A stretch of 64,000 bases of DNA from Aureococcus anophagefferens (Eukaryota; Sar; Pelagophyceae; Pelagomonadales; Pelagomonadaceae): positions 2,691,914 through 2,755,913 of the forward strand of contig NW_008705566.1 of NCBI RefSeq assembly GCF_000186865.1. The letters are read 5' to 3'. Under the pieces are notes generated by a model. It saw only the letters and a program-made list of their open reading frames with translations, did not search any database and was not told the origin of the DNA. Within the stretch, counting starts at the first letter, position 1. Every line of letters starts with the position of its first letter. This document shows positions 54,705-63,196 of the stretch, one piece after another. The position numbers and the translations under genes are program-made.

Positions 54705-54952
54705 CGCGGGGCGGCGCCGGGCAGAAACAGGGCGCCCTAGTGGACCATGGAGATCCGGCCGGGCCGGGCTTCTTCGCCGACGTTGAATTTAGCCGATACT
54801 TGATATCCACACGGGCCGACCTTGATGGCTCTCCCGCTTGCGAAACGACAAGCCAGCCTGGCGGAGAGTTTGTGTGCTCGACCAAGGACGCGGCGGGCGC
54901 GACGGTCGGCCTCGCTCGGCCCTTCGCGCGGCCACACCGCGCGCCTCGCGCG

Positions 54953-57010
54953 ATGGACCTCGACATGCTCAGAGAGATGGACGCGGCGGCCCGGCCCCAG
55001 TCCCCGCGCCTCATCGACATGGGCTCCTACACCATGACCGTCGGCGGGGCCGCGCCGCGGGCCGCCGCGGCCCCGCGCCACCCCCTCATCGAGCAGTTCG
55101 GCAGCCGGCCGGCGACGGCGCAGACCGCCGCGCCGCGCGCGAGCTACGAGCCGCCGGCCGCGCGGAGCTGGATGGAGCCGTCCGTGTCGCGGCCCGCGAC
55201 GGCCCAGGGCGTCCGGGGCCCGTCGAACTGCAGCCGCAAGGCCCGGGCCATCCAGCTGCGCAACTCGGCCATCTCCGCGAGCCTCGAGCGGGCCGTCGCG
55301 TCGCGGCTCCACGACCGCGGCGCCGCGGCCGCGCCGCCGCCGCCCGCCGCGGCCGCGCCGCCGCCGGCCGCGGCGACGCCCGCGGCCGCGCGGACCGCGG
55401 TCGCGCCGCCGAGCTCCCACTCCGGCGCGACGGCGGCGACGGCGCCCGTGCCGAACCCGAGCCCCGCCGCGGCCGCGGCCGCGGCGCGGGCCGAGCCGCC
55501 GCCGCGGCGCCGGACGGCCGAGCCGCCGCGGCCCATGTCCGCGTGCGACAAGGTCGTCGTCGCGAACATGGAGCGCGTCCGCGAGCGGCTGAGCAAGGCG
55601 ACGAGCCTGCGCATGGACAGCGAGGAGCGCAAGCCCATCCGGCCCATGCCGCTGCCCAAGTGGACGCCCGAGGCCGTCGCGAAGACGCTCGGCGAGCGGC
55701 TCGCGACCAAGGGCATGAAGTGCGACCTGCTCTTCCGCCGGGCCGACGTGAGCGGCACGGGGTCCCTCACGCACAGCGAGTTCCGCCAGCTCCTCCAGGA
55801 CATGAACATCGTCATGACGGACGCGGACTTCGCGACGTTCGTCCACACGATCGACAAGGACGACGACGGCGACATCTCCTACGGGGAGTGGATCGCCAAG
55901 TACGGCGCCATCATCCGGGGCCACGAGTACCGGGGCCTGGACCTGCCCATCGGCGAGAAGGAGTACGTCTTCGAGCACAAGAAGACGATCCCGAACTGGT
56001 CGCTGCCGGAGATCTCGCAGGCGCTCGAGACGAAGCTCTTCTCCAAGAGCAGCAACGCGCGCAAGATCTTCCGCCTCTTCGACGAGGACAAGAGCGGCAC
56101 GCTGACCTACGCGGAGTACCGCGAGGCGCTCGAGTTCTTCAACATCACGATGACGGACGAGAACTTCGCGACGATGATGGCGGAGATCGACACGAACCGC
56201 GACATGATGGTGTCCTACAACGAGTTCCTCGCCAAGTACGGCCACCTCATCGCCGGCCACGGCTACACGGGGCTGGACCTGGGCCACAGCTACAAGTTCG
56301 TGCCGCCGCAGACGCCGCCGCCGGACGTCGGCTCGAACCGGCTGAGCGTCGTGCTCAAGGACCGGCTCCTCACGCGGCCCCAGATGGTGCGCACGGCCTT
56401 TTTGCGGGCGGACCACCAGCGCGAGGGCGCGCTCTCCGAGGCGGATTTAAGGGCCGTCTTCGCGCGCATCGGCATCTCCGTGCACAACCGGACGTGGTCC
56501 GACTTCGTCGACAAGCTCCCGAAGACGGAGGCGGCGCCGCCCAAGGTCGTCTACAGCCACCTCCTCGCCGAGGCGGACTGCTTCCTCCACGGTTTAGGCG
56601 ACCGCTTCTCCGCGGGCCGCGACGCGAGGCCGCCGCCGATGCCCCTCGCGGAGGAGGCCGCGGGCGACGCGGACGTGCTCGACCTCGAGACGGGCCGCGC
56701 GACGGGCCGCGGCGTCCGCGAGTCCTTCGCCGCCTTCGCCGCGCGCCAGCAGCTCGACGACGCGCCGCCGGGCGCGCCGCCGTCGCCGCGGCGGCCCGCG
56801 CCGGGCCCGGCGTCGCCGAAACGGCCCGCGCAGCCCCGCGGCCGCGTCAAGCGCCAGTCCAAGCCCTCCGTGCCCAAGCAGCTCCGCGTCGCCAAGCGCA
56901 CGCACGGCCGCAAGACCGTCGCGAGCCAGCGCCACCTCGTCGCCACGCTCCAGCGGCGCATCGACCAGCGCCTCGGGCCCCAGGCCCAGCCCCGGAAGGC
57001 CTTCTGCTGA
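54953..57010 (+). CDS. Four-EF-hand calcium-binding protein with long disordered regions
   Basis: A 685-residue protein; ATG 54953 (MDLDMLREMD) is the first good in-frame Met. The N-terminal 210 residues are Ala/Pro-rich and contain two SRPATAQ motifs. EF-hand loops follow in two pairs: RADVSGTGSLTHSEF and DKDDDGDISYGEW, then DEDKSGTLTYAEY and DTNRDMMVSYNEF. The last lacks acidic residues at loop positions 5 and 9 and may not bind Ca. Each pair is followed by a similar linker (AKYGAIIRGHEYRGLDL / AKYGHLIAGHGYTGLDL), so the module is duplicated. A third, loop-less pair may lie around residues 455-520. The C-terminus is basic. The domain layout resembles flagellar or cytoskeletal EF-hand proteins; the role is inferred. 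Confidence 0.82.
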   Translation: MDLDMLREMDAAARPQSPRLIDMGSYTMTVGGAAPRAAAAPRHPLIEQFGSRPATAQTAAPRASYEPPAARSWMEPSVSRPATAQGVRGPSNCSRKARAIQLRNSAISASLERAVASRLHDRGAAAAPPPPAAAAPPPAAATPAAARTAVAPPSSHSGATAATAPVPNPSPAAAAAAARAEPPPRRRTAEPPRPMSACDKVVVANMERVRERLSKATSLRMDSEERKPIRPMPLPKWTPEAVAKTLGERLATKGMKCDLLFRRADVSGTGSLTHSEFRQLLQDMNIVMTDADFATFVHTIDKDDDGDISYGEWIAKYGAIIRGHEYRGLDLPIGEKEYVFEHKKTIPNWSLPEISQALETKLFSKSSNARKIFRLFDEDKSGTLTYAEYREALEFFNITMTDENFATMMAEIDTNRDMMVSYNEFLAKYGHLIAGHGYTGLDLGHSYKFVPPQTPPPDVGSNRLSVVLKDRLLTRPQMVRTAFLRADHQREGALSEADLRAVFARIGISVHNRTWSDFVDKLPKTEAAPPKVVYSHLLAEADCFLHGLGDRFSAGRDARPPPMPLAEEAAGDADVLDLETGRATGRGVRESFAAFAARQQLDDAPPGAPPSPRRPAPGPASPKRPAQPRGRVKRQSKPSVPKQLRVAKRTHGRKTVASQRHLVATLQRRIDQRLGPQAQPRKAFC

Positions 57011-57060
57011 GCGCCCCGGGCCCCGCGCGCCGCCACGGCCGGGCGCCCGCCGCGACACAG

Positions 57061-57732
57061 TTACGTGGGCAGGCAGTGGTAGACGGCCGCGAAGGCCGCG
57101 AGCGCGATCGTCGCGTCGAGGGACGCCATGAGCTTCTGCCCGTTGGCCACGGCGGCGACCTTGTACGCGAGGAGCGGCGCGACGAGCGCGACGGCGACGT
57201 CGCGCCGCGGCTCCGCGGCCAGGAGCGGCTCGAGCTCCGCGGCGGACGCCGCGGCCGCGATCGCCGCGGACGCGACGGCCGCGGCCGCGGCCGGCCGGCG
57301 GTCGCGCTCGCGCGCGGGCGCCGACGAGGCCGACGAGGCCTTCTCGCGCGCGGGCGCCGACGAGGCCGACGAGGCGGGCGCCGGCGCCTTCTCGCGCGCG
57401 AGCTCCGACTCGGCGAAGTAGTACTCGAACGACGCGCCGTCGCCGCTCGAGAAGCGGACGTGCACCGCCGCGGTCTCCTCGGCGAGCTCCGCGCAGCAGC
57501 AGTGCGGGTCCTCCTCGCACTTGGTCCACGTGTCCGTCACGGTGCCCGTGCGGCCCAGCAGGTCCTCGCCGCGCGCGACGACGGACTCCGTCACGCGCAC
57601 GCGGTCGCCGGCTTTGAACCAGGTCACGGAGGACGAGTCGCGCATGGACAAGGCGACGCGCCGCGTGCCGCCGCGCAGCAGCAGCGACGACGACAAGTGG
57701 GCGCAGAGGAGCGCGGCAATGGCGCGCGCCAT
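57061..57732 (-). CDS. KOW/SH3-like small protein, probably plastid-targeted
   Basis: A 223-residue protein from the ATG at 57732 (MARAIAALLCAHLSSSLLL), a leader that may be a signal plus transit peptide. The core (about 30-100) is a small barrel-like domain: WFKAGDRVRVTESV, LLGRTGTVTDTWTKCEEDP, a CCCAEL cluster and AVHVRFSSGDG, resembling KOW/SH3-type beta domains found in plastid proteins. A Ser/Ala/Arg linker with three repeats of SSASSAPARE follows, and the C-terminal 70 residues are hydrophobic and Ala-rich (VALVAPLLAYKVAAVANG, TIALAAFAAVYH), suggesting a membrane anchor. The exact family is not recognised. Confidence 0.6.
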   Translation of the reverse strand: MARAIAALLCAHLSSSLLLRGGTRRVALSMRDSSSVTWFKAGDRVRVTESVVARGEDLLGRTGTVTDTWTKCEEDPHCCCAELAEETAAVHVRFSSGDGASFEYYFAESELAREKAPAPASSASSAPAREKASSASSAPARERDRRPAAAAAVASAAIAAAASAAELEPLLAAEPRRDVAVALVAPLLAYKVAAVANGQKLMASLDATIALAAFAAVYHCLPT

Positions 57733-57846
57733 CGTGTGGACGCTCGAGAGGCAACTTTGCGGCACCTTGAACGTGCCGCACAAAAGTGCGGCCAACAAAA
57801 GTGCGGCCAGTCTTCGGCCGCCCCAAATAAAAAAACATTCTTCAAA

Positions 57847-58818
57847 TTAGTCCTCTTCGAACTCTTTCAGCAGGTCGTTCCGCGGAAGCCAGAGCTTGGC
57901 GACCTCGTCGTCGCCCGCGGTCGCGACGTACTCCGCGGAGAACGCGCAGCCGTTCACCGCCTTCCTATGCCCGCTGAGCTTCGTCTCCTCCTTGCCCGAC
58001 TCGAGGCACCACAACCGCGCGGACTTGTCCCGGCAGCAGGACAACACCCTTGTCTCGCACTCGCTAAAGGCCGCGCCCGCGACGCCGCTCCGGTGCTTGA
58101 GCTTGAACTCCTCGTCGCCCTTGGCCGCGTCCCACATGCGCACCGACGAATCCAGGGACGAACTCAACAACCTTTCCCCCTTGCGGTCGTAGGTCACGGA
58201 GGTCACGTGGTGCTCGTGGCCCTCGAACGTGAGGAGCAGCGCGCCGGTCGCGTTGTCGAATCGCTTCGTGTCCCCGTTGAACAGGCGCGCCGCGTTCCAG
58301 ATTTTGATCGTCTTGTCCGCCGAGCCCGTCGCGAAGCGCGTGCCGTCGTGGTTGAACGCGCAGCAGATGACCATGTCGATGTGGCCCGTGACGAACGTCT
58401 CGACGGTCCCCGACCCCACGCCCCAGATGCGGCACGTCCAGTCGCCGCTCGCCGTCGCGACGCGGGCGCCGTCGCGCGCGAACGCGACGCCCAGGACGTG
58501 GCCCGTGTGGCCCTCGAGCGTCTTCGCGGCCGCGCCCGTCGTCGCGTCCCAGAGCCGCGCGGTCCGATCGTGGCTGCCCGTCGCGAGCAGACCCCCGCCG
58601 GGCGCGAACGCGACGCAGGCGACGCCGTCGCCGTGGCCCTCGAGCGTCAGCTGGTTGCCGCCGCTCTTCGCGTTGAAGACGAGCGCCGTGCCATCGAGGC
58701 TGCCCGTCGCGACCCGCGCGCCGCAGGGCGAGAAGGCGACGCAGAGCACGGCCTTGCTGTGTCCTTCGTACTCGAGCTCCCACTCGGCGTCCTTCTTCTT
58801 GCTCGCGCCGCCGCCCAT
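57847..58818 (-). CDS. WD40-repeat beta-propeller protein
   Basis: A 323-residue protein from the ATG at 58818 (MGGGASKKK). The MGGGAS start fits N-myristoylation. Seven to eight WD40 blades fill the protein, with clear GH and WD-type ends: GHSKAVLCVAFSPCGARVA, GHGDGVACVAFAPGGGLLA with TARLWDATTG, GHTGHVLGVAFARDG with CRIWGVGSG, KTIKIWNAARL, GHEHHVTSVTYDRKG with VRMWDAAKG, and ARLWCLESG. There is no extra domain, so it is a generic scaffold; the closest functional group cannot be set from sequence alone. The downstream flank has repeated aaaagtgcggcca. Confidence 0.85.
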   Translation of the reverse strand: MGGGASKKKDAEWELEYEGHSKAVLCVAFSPCGARVATGSLDGTALVFNAKSGGNQLTLEGHGDGVACVAFAPGGGLLATGSHDRTARLWDATTGAAAKTLEGHTGHVLGVAFARDGARVATASGDWTCRIWGVGSGTVETFVTGHIDMVICCAFNHDGTRFATGSADKTIKIWNAARLFNGDTKRFDNATGALLLTFEGHEHHVTSVTYDRKGERLLSSSLDSSVRMWDAAKGDEEFKLKHRSGVAGAAFSECETRVLSCCRDKSARLWCLESGKEETKLSGHRKAVNGCAFSAEYVATAGDDEVAKLWLPRNDLLKEFEED

Positions 58819-58984
58819 GTATGCGCCAGCGTGTGCACCGCCAGCGCACCCTGCCAACGCGGAAGTCGAAGTCGGAGCTGTCTTGGGTAAACTTTAGCAC
58901 CGTCTGCGCATACTACAGTATATCTCGACGTTTCTCACGCAAGTGCCTCTACCGCGGGCTGCGCCGTAGCCCCTGACTTGCAAT

Positions 58985-61375
58985 ATGGGCGGCTCCTACT
59001 ACGACGAGGAGTACCGCGACACGCACTCCGAGTACGAGCTGAACCGCGCCGCCGGCTTCCGCAGCCGCGAGTGGCTGCCGCGCGGCTGCGACTTTGACGA
59101 TGCGGCGCGGCGGCCCGAGCCGGCGCTGCACGCGCGCGCGGGGCGCCGCTCGAGCGCCGTCGTCGTGCGGGAGGTGGATCACTCGAGCGAGGGAGGCGTC
59201 GTTGGGAGGGCACTTGAGGGTTCCCCCTACCCGGCCAAGGCGGACCCCGCGCGGCTGCCCGCCGCGGGCCGCCGCGTCGTCGTCGTCCGCCGGTCCAAGG
59301 AGGAGGAGGACCGGTCGCTGTCGCCGCGGCGGCCCCGCGGCGGTCTCGTGGTCGAGGACGACTTCGAGGCGCGCGACGCCGAGCGCGTGTCCCGGGCCGT
59401 GTCGCGCAAGAACCAGCGGACGGGCGCGCGCGTCATCCGCCTCGGCCGCGACCGCCGCGGCGACCTCGTCGTGCTCCAGGACGACCAGGGCGGCGACGAG
59501 GACGTCGTCGTCGTGCGACGGGGGAATGGACGACGAGTCGTGCTCCAGGACGACGACGGCCGCGCGTACGACGACTACGAGGACTACGAGGACGACCCGG
59601 CGGACGAGGTCCGCCGGCCGCCCCGGGTCGTCTACATCGACGAGGACACGGCGGACTCGAGGGTTTGCTCACAGCCCCAGGTCGTCTACATCGACGACCC
59701 GCCGCCGGCGCGAAGGCGCGAGGAGGAGCAGTTCGTCGGAGCAGCCCGTCACGGCTCGTCGCAGCAGTTCGTCGGAGCGGCCCGTCACGGCTCGTCGCAG
59801 CAGCCCGTCGTCGTCGTCGTGGATCGATCGCGCGAGTCGTCGCCCGAGGCGCGGCCGCGCGCATCCGCGCCGCGGCCCTCGATCCGCTGGACGACGCCGG
59901 GCTCGCCCCAGCAGCTGCTGGAAGACGACGACGACGGGAGCGACGAGGAGCGGGAACGAGCGCGACAGGAGCGGCGGCGCGTCGACGTACCGCGGCCGCC
60001 CAGGGGGCGGGTGAGCGCTCCCGTTCCGCCGCCGCCGCCGCCGCCGACGCCGCGGCGATCCCCGAGCCCGCAGCGGAAGGCGAAGAGTCGCCGCGGGGCG
60101 AGCCCCGAAAGTACGCCGCGGCGAGCGCGCGGAGAGAAGGCCCAGGTCCTCGAGACTCCGGCGAGCCCGCGGCGGCCCGTCGCCTGGGAGATCCCGACGA
60201 CCGTCAAGGACCGCGCGGCTCGCGCGACGCCGAGCGACAAGACGGCCTTCCTCCGCCGCGCGCCGACCGCGCCGGCGGCGTCGCCGCCGAAGAAGCGGTT
60301 GGAGGCGACGAAGAAGCGCGAGGCCGAGACCAAGGCCGCGAGTTTGCGGCGCTTCCTCCGGGACCAGCGCAGCAAGGCGCTCGCGGCCCTCGCGGAGAAG
60401 GCGGAGAAGGCGCGCCTCGAGGAGACGAGCGCCGACGACGCGCCGCCGGCGAGCGAACCGACCGCCGCGCGGCGCGACGACGAGGAGGCGCTCCGCAAGG
60501 CGGCGGAGGAGGTCCTGGCCGGGACGCTCGAGGAGCCGCGGACGCCCGCGGCCGTCGAGGCGCCTCCCGTCGCGACGACGGACCCGCGGTCCGCGTCGAC
60601 GGCGCCGTCGCCGCCGACGTCCGCGACGGTCCTCGGCGCCGCGGACCACGCGGCGGCCGCGTTCCCGGCGAGCGGCGCGTACCCGGCGTCGCCGGACATC
60701 GTGCGCCGCGTCGCCGCGGCCGCGGCGTCGCCCGTGAGCGTCGAGATCGAGGCGTCGCTCCGCGAGATCGCCGGCATGGTCGAGGACCTGGAACGGGTCG
60801 CGGGCGAGCCGCTCGACGGCGAGTCGCCGCTCCGCGACGCGACGAACGTCGTCGAGCAGAAGCGCGAGCGGCTCCTGGACCAGCCGCCCTTCGCGTCGCG
60901 CCCGTCGGCGGCGCCGCGGCGGCGGAGCCCGTCGCCGACGAAGCTCGAGAAGAAGCTGCTGTGGACGTCGCCGTCGAGCTCGCCGACGGACGAGCGCGGC
61001 CGGCGCGACGCGCGCAACGCGCGGCGCCGCGCGCAGAGCCAGTCGCCCTACCTCGACCGCCTCCAGCGCGTGTCGAAGAAGCCGGACCTCGTGCCCGTCC
61101 CCAGCAGCAACGGCGACATGGTCGACACGCACCTCAAGTCCAAGTCCGAGGTCGACGGGCTGAGGTTCAAGTACGAAGGCACGGAGTTCCGCGAGTCCAC
61201 GGTCGGCAAGGTCAAGGGAGGGTCGAGACGTGGCCGTCGCCGCGGCGCCGCGAACCGCGACTACGACCGCATCCTCGCCGCGGAGCTCGCGAACGCCGTC
61301 TACCGCGCCCGCGACTCCGCGGAGACGCCCGCCGGGAGGCGTCGCGACGACGACTGGCCCTGGACGGCGCTCTGA
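58985..61375 (+). CDS. Long disordered hypothetical protein
   Basis: A 796-residue protein, not recognised. The ATG at 58985 (MGGSYYDEEYRDTH) follows a non-coding-like upstream region. The protein is highly charged, with Arg/Asp/Pro-rich tracts, VVLQDD and VVYIDE(D) motifs repeated twice each, and a 13-residue tandem duplication (QFVGAARHGSSQ) encoded by a 39-bp repeat near 59739-59805. Ser-Pro sites (SPSPQRK, SPSPTKL) suggest phosphorylation. A coiled coil lies around 440-490 (KKREAETKAASLRRFLRDQ). The C-terminal block (SPYLDRLQRVSKKPDL; GDMVDTHLKSKSEVDGLRF) looks most ordered. The opposite-strand frame is a shadow. The role could be cytoskeletal or nuclear. Confidence 0.65.
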   Translation: MGGSYYDEEYRDTHSEYELNRAAGFRSREWLPRGCDFDDAARRPEPALHARAGRRSSAVVVREVDHSSEGGVVGRALEGSPYPAKADPARLPAAGRRVVVVRRSKEEEDRSLSPRRPRGGLVVEDDFEARDAERVSRAVSRKNQRTGARVIRLGRDRRGDLVVLQDDQGGDEDVVVVRRGNGRRVVLQDDDGRAYDDYEDYEDDPADEVRRPPRVVYIDEDTADSRVCSQPQVVYIDDPPPARRREEEQFVGAARHGSSQQFVGAARHGSSQQPVVVVVDRSRESSPEARPRASAPRPSIRWTTPGSPQQLLEDDDDGSDEERERARQERRRVDVPRPPRGRVSAPVPPPPPPPTPRRSPSPQRKAKSRRGASPESTPRRARGEKAQVLETPASPRRPVAWEIPTTVKDRAARATPSDKTAFLRRAPTAPAASPPKKRLEATKKREAETKAASLRRFLRDQRSKALAALAEKAEKARLEETSADDAPPASEPTAARRDDEEALRKAAEEVLAGTLEEPRTPAAVEAPPVATTDPRSASTAPSPPTSATVLGAADHAAAAFPASGAYPASPDIVRRVAAAAASPVSVEIEASLREIAGMVEDLERVAGEPLDGESPLRDATNVVEQKRERLLDQPPFASRPSAAPRRRSPSPTKLEKKLLWTSPSSSPTDERGRRDARNARRRAQSQSPYLDRLQRVSKKPDLVPVPSSNGDMVDTHLKSKSEVDGLRFKYEGTEFRESTVGKVKGGSRRGRRRGAANRDYDRILAAELANAVYRARDSAETPAGRRRDDDWPWTAL

Positions 61376-61392
61376 TGTCGCGCTTTTAAAAC

Positions 61393-63029
61393 CTATCTCG
61401 CGCCGGGGGAGGGCGTCGCCGGGGTCACCTCGTCGGAGCGGACGAGCCACCTGGCGATGGTCGCGTCGTCGTCCATGTCCTCGGCCGCAACCGCGGGCTC
61501 GACGAAGTGTGCGAGCGGCCGGACGCGAATTTCGCCGGGCGGCGCGCACGCGGGGACTCTCCAGACGGCGCTGGAGAGCGCGTCGTCGCGGACCGCGAAC
61601 GCTCGGGAGGGCGCGTCGCCGCGGGCCGGCGCGTCGCCGCGGGCCGCGAATACTCGGTGCCCGGTCGCGTTCGAGGGGATCTCCCGGGGCTCCCGCGCGC
61701 GAAGGAATGCGCCGCCGCCGGGGATATAGGACTTGGCGATCTTGGCGTATTGCGCGCGGACTCGCGAGTCCGCCACCGCGTACTCGGGGCAGTACCTGCG
61801 CGACGCGGGGGATAGGAGCGGAGACACCTTTTCGACGCCGCGCGGCGCTCGTAGACGGAGAGCTCGGATCGGCGATCGGCATCGAGCGTGGCGTTGGCCA
61901 GGGCCTCGCCGGCGGCCTTGGTGCGGACGATCTTCGAGTTGGGCACGACGTCCGCCTCGAGGACCGTCGCGAGGCAGGTCGGGGCCGCGCAGCTGTCATC
62001 GACGCAGAAGCAGTCGTCGGCGAGCGTCGGCGGCACGCCGGCGGACGCGGGGTCCTTGTCGGCCGGCGGCTTGTGGCCGAGGCCGTAGACGGAACGCCCG
62101 TAGCCCCAGCCGTTCCGGAGGCCCCGGCGCCGGAGGAGCCGCGCGGTCGGCGAATCGCGCGCGGAGAAGTTGGCGTGCTCGATGCGCAACGCCTCGGCCT
62201 ACGCGGTGGGGGAGGTGCGAAGCGACGCGGGAAGGTTCGAAGCGCGGGGACGGCGGACGAGCGGCGCGGCCACGTCGGCCTCGTACGTGCCGAAAGACGT
62301 GGTGACGTGGACGTCGCCCTGCGACCCCTGCCGCTGCTGGCCGAAGACGACGTGCGCGTCGTGGCCCGGGTAGAGCGACGCGAAGAAGGCGCGGGCTTTG
62401 AAGAGGTCGAAGCCCACCGGGTCGAGCGCGACGTCCGGACGCGTCCGAAGGACGACGGCGTGGCGGTCCACGGCCCAGCCGTGGTGGTGCGTCGTCGTTT
62501 TCGCGACGACCCATTCGCCGATCCAGTAGCTCGTGAAGCAGCCGGGCCACCGCGCCTCGGGCCCGTCGCCGCGGTCGACGACCGCAAAGGCCAGCCGCCC
62601 GGAGAAGACCTCGTCGGACGCGCGCCGGAGCCGCTCCGCGACGGCGTCCGGCCGGGACGACACGTCCCGCGCGGCGTCGAAGTGCTTCCAGCCCTGGCGC
62701 GCCCACGGCTTCCGCGTCGCCGGGCTGTCGACCTCGACGGGCATCACCGCCGCGACGTGGTAGCACTCGCCCACCGACGCCCGCGCCACGGCCGCGAACC
62801 GACGCTGCGTCCAGTCGAACGTGCGGTACATGCCGCCCAGGAAGATCCAGAGCGACGGCGTTTTGCAGTTTTTCGCGTTGAGTGCCGCGCCGGCGTCAGC
62901 AGCGACGACCTCGAGGCCCGTGGTGTGTCGTATTGCTGTTGCGATGCCCGCGTCGTCGTTGGTTGCTTTCGCGCCGCAAAGAAGGAGGTATGTAAGCAAG
63001 GCTCGGCGAGCGCTGGGAATTGCGGGCAT
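61393..63029 (-). CDS. Secretory glycosyltransferase-like protein, three predicted exons
   Basis: Predicted join (minus) 63029..62280, 62198..61828, 61795..61393, giving 507 residues. A signal peptide (ALLTYLLLCGAKAT) starts the protein. Exon 1 has SLWIFLGGMYRTFDW, TSYWIGEWVV, HAVVLRTRPDVALDP and DAHVVFGQQRQG; the RTRPDV with downstream acidic residues resembles lumenal glycosyltransferases, but no family is assigned securely. Exon 2 has ALRIEHANFSARDSPTA and CFCVDDSCAAPTC. Exon 3 has RYCPEYAVADSRVRAQYAK and MDDDATIARWLV. Intron 1 (81 nt) contains the TAG that ends the exon 1 frame and is GC-AG with similar 8-mers at both ends. Intron 2 would be only 32 nt GT-AG, so a frameshift or indel is an alternative. 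Confidence 0.6.
62199..62279 (-). mobile_element. Possible introner (81-nt GC-AG intron)
   Basis: The intron begins GCCGACGT and the following exon begins GCCGAGGC, matching at six of eight positions. It ends CCGCGTAG. Its length is a multiple of three, but it contains an in-frame TAG, so retention would truncate the protein. Confidence 0.4.
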
Positions 63030-63033
63030 GGTT

Positions 63034-63107
63034 TTTGGGAGGATGCGGTCACATCACGCAGCCCGCTGCCTTTGGGAGGATGCGGTCACATCACGCAGCC
63101 CGCTGCC
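63034..63107. repeat. Perfect two-copy 37-bp tandem repeat
   Basis: Two copies of a unit beginning tttgggaggatgcggtcaca and ending agcccgctgcc lie between the divergent starts of the glycosyltransferase-like gene (63029) and the RelA/SpoT-like gene (63197), in their shared promoter region. Confidence 0.9.
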
Positions 63108-63196
63108 ATCCGGATTTTCTTGAAGGTTCAAAACGACATGTTTACCCTCCGACCCGGGAATGCGCTGAACGATGGCCGAGACCTGACGAAAGGACC

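Noticed and set aside
54838..58890. 1350-codon plus-strand frame across the EF-hand, KOW and WD40 genes
   Set aside because: It runs through genes on both strands with shadow composition; no conserved segment.
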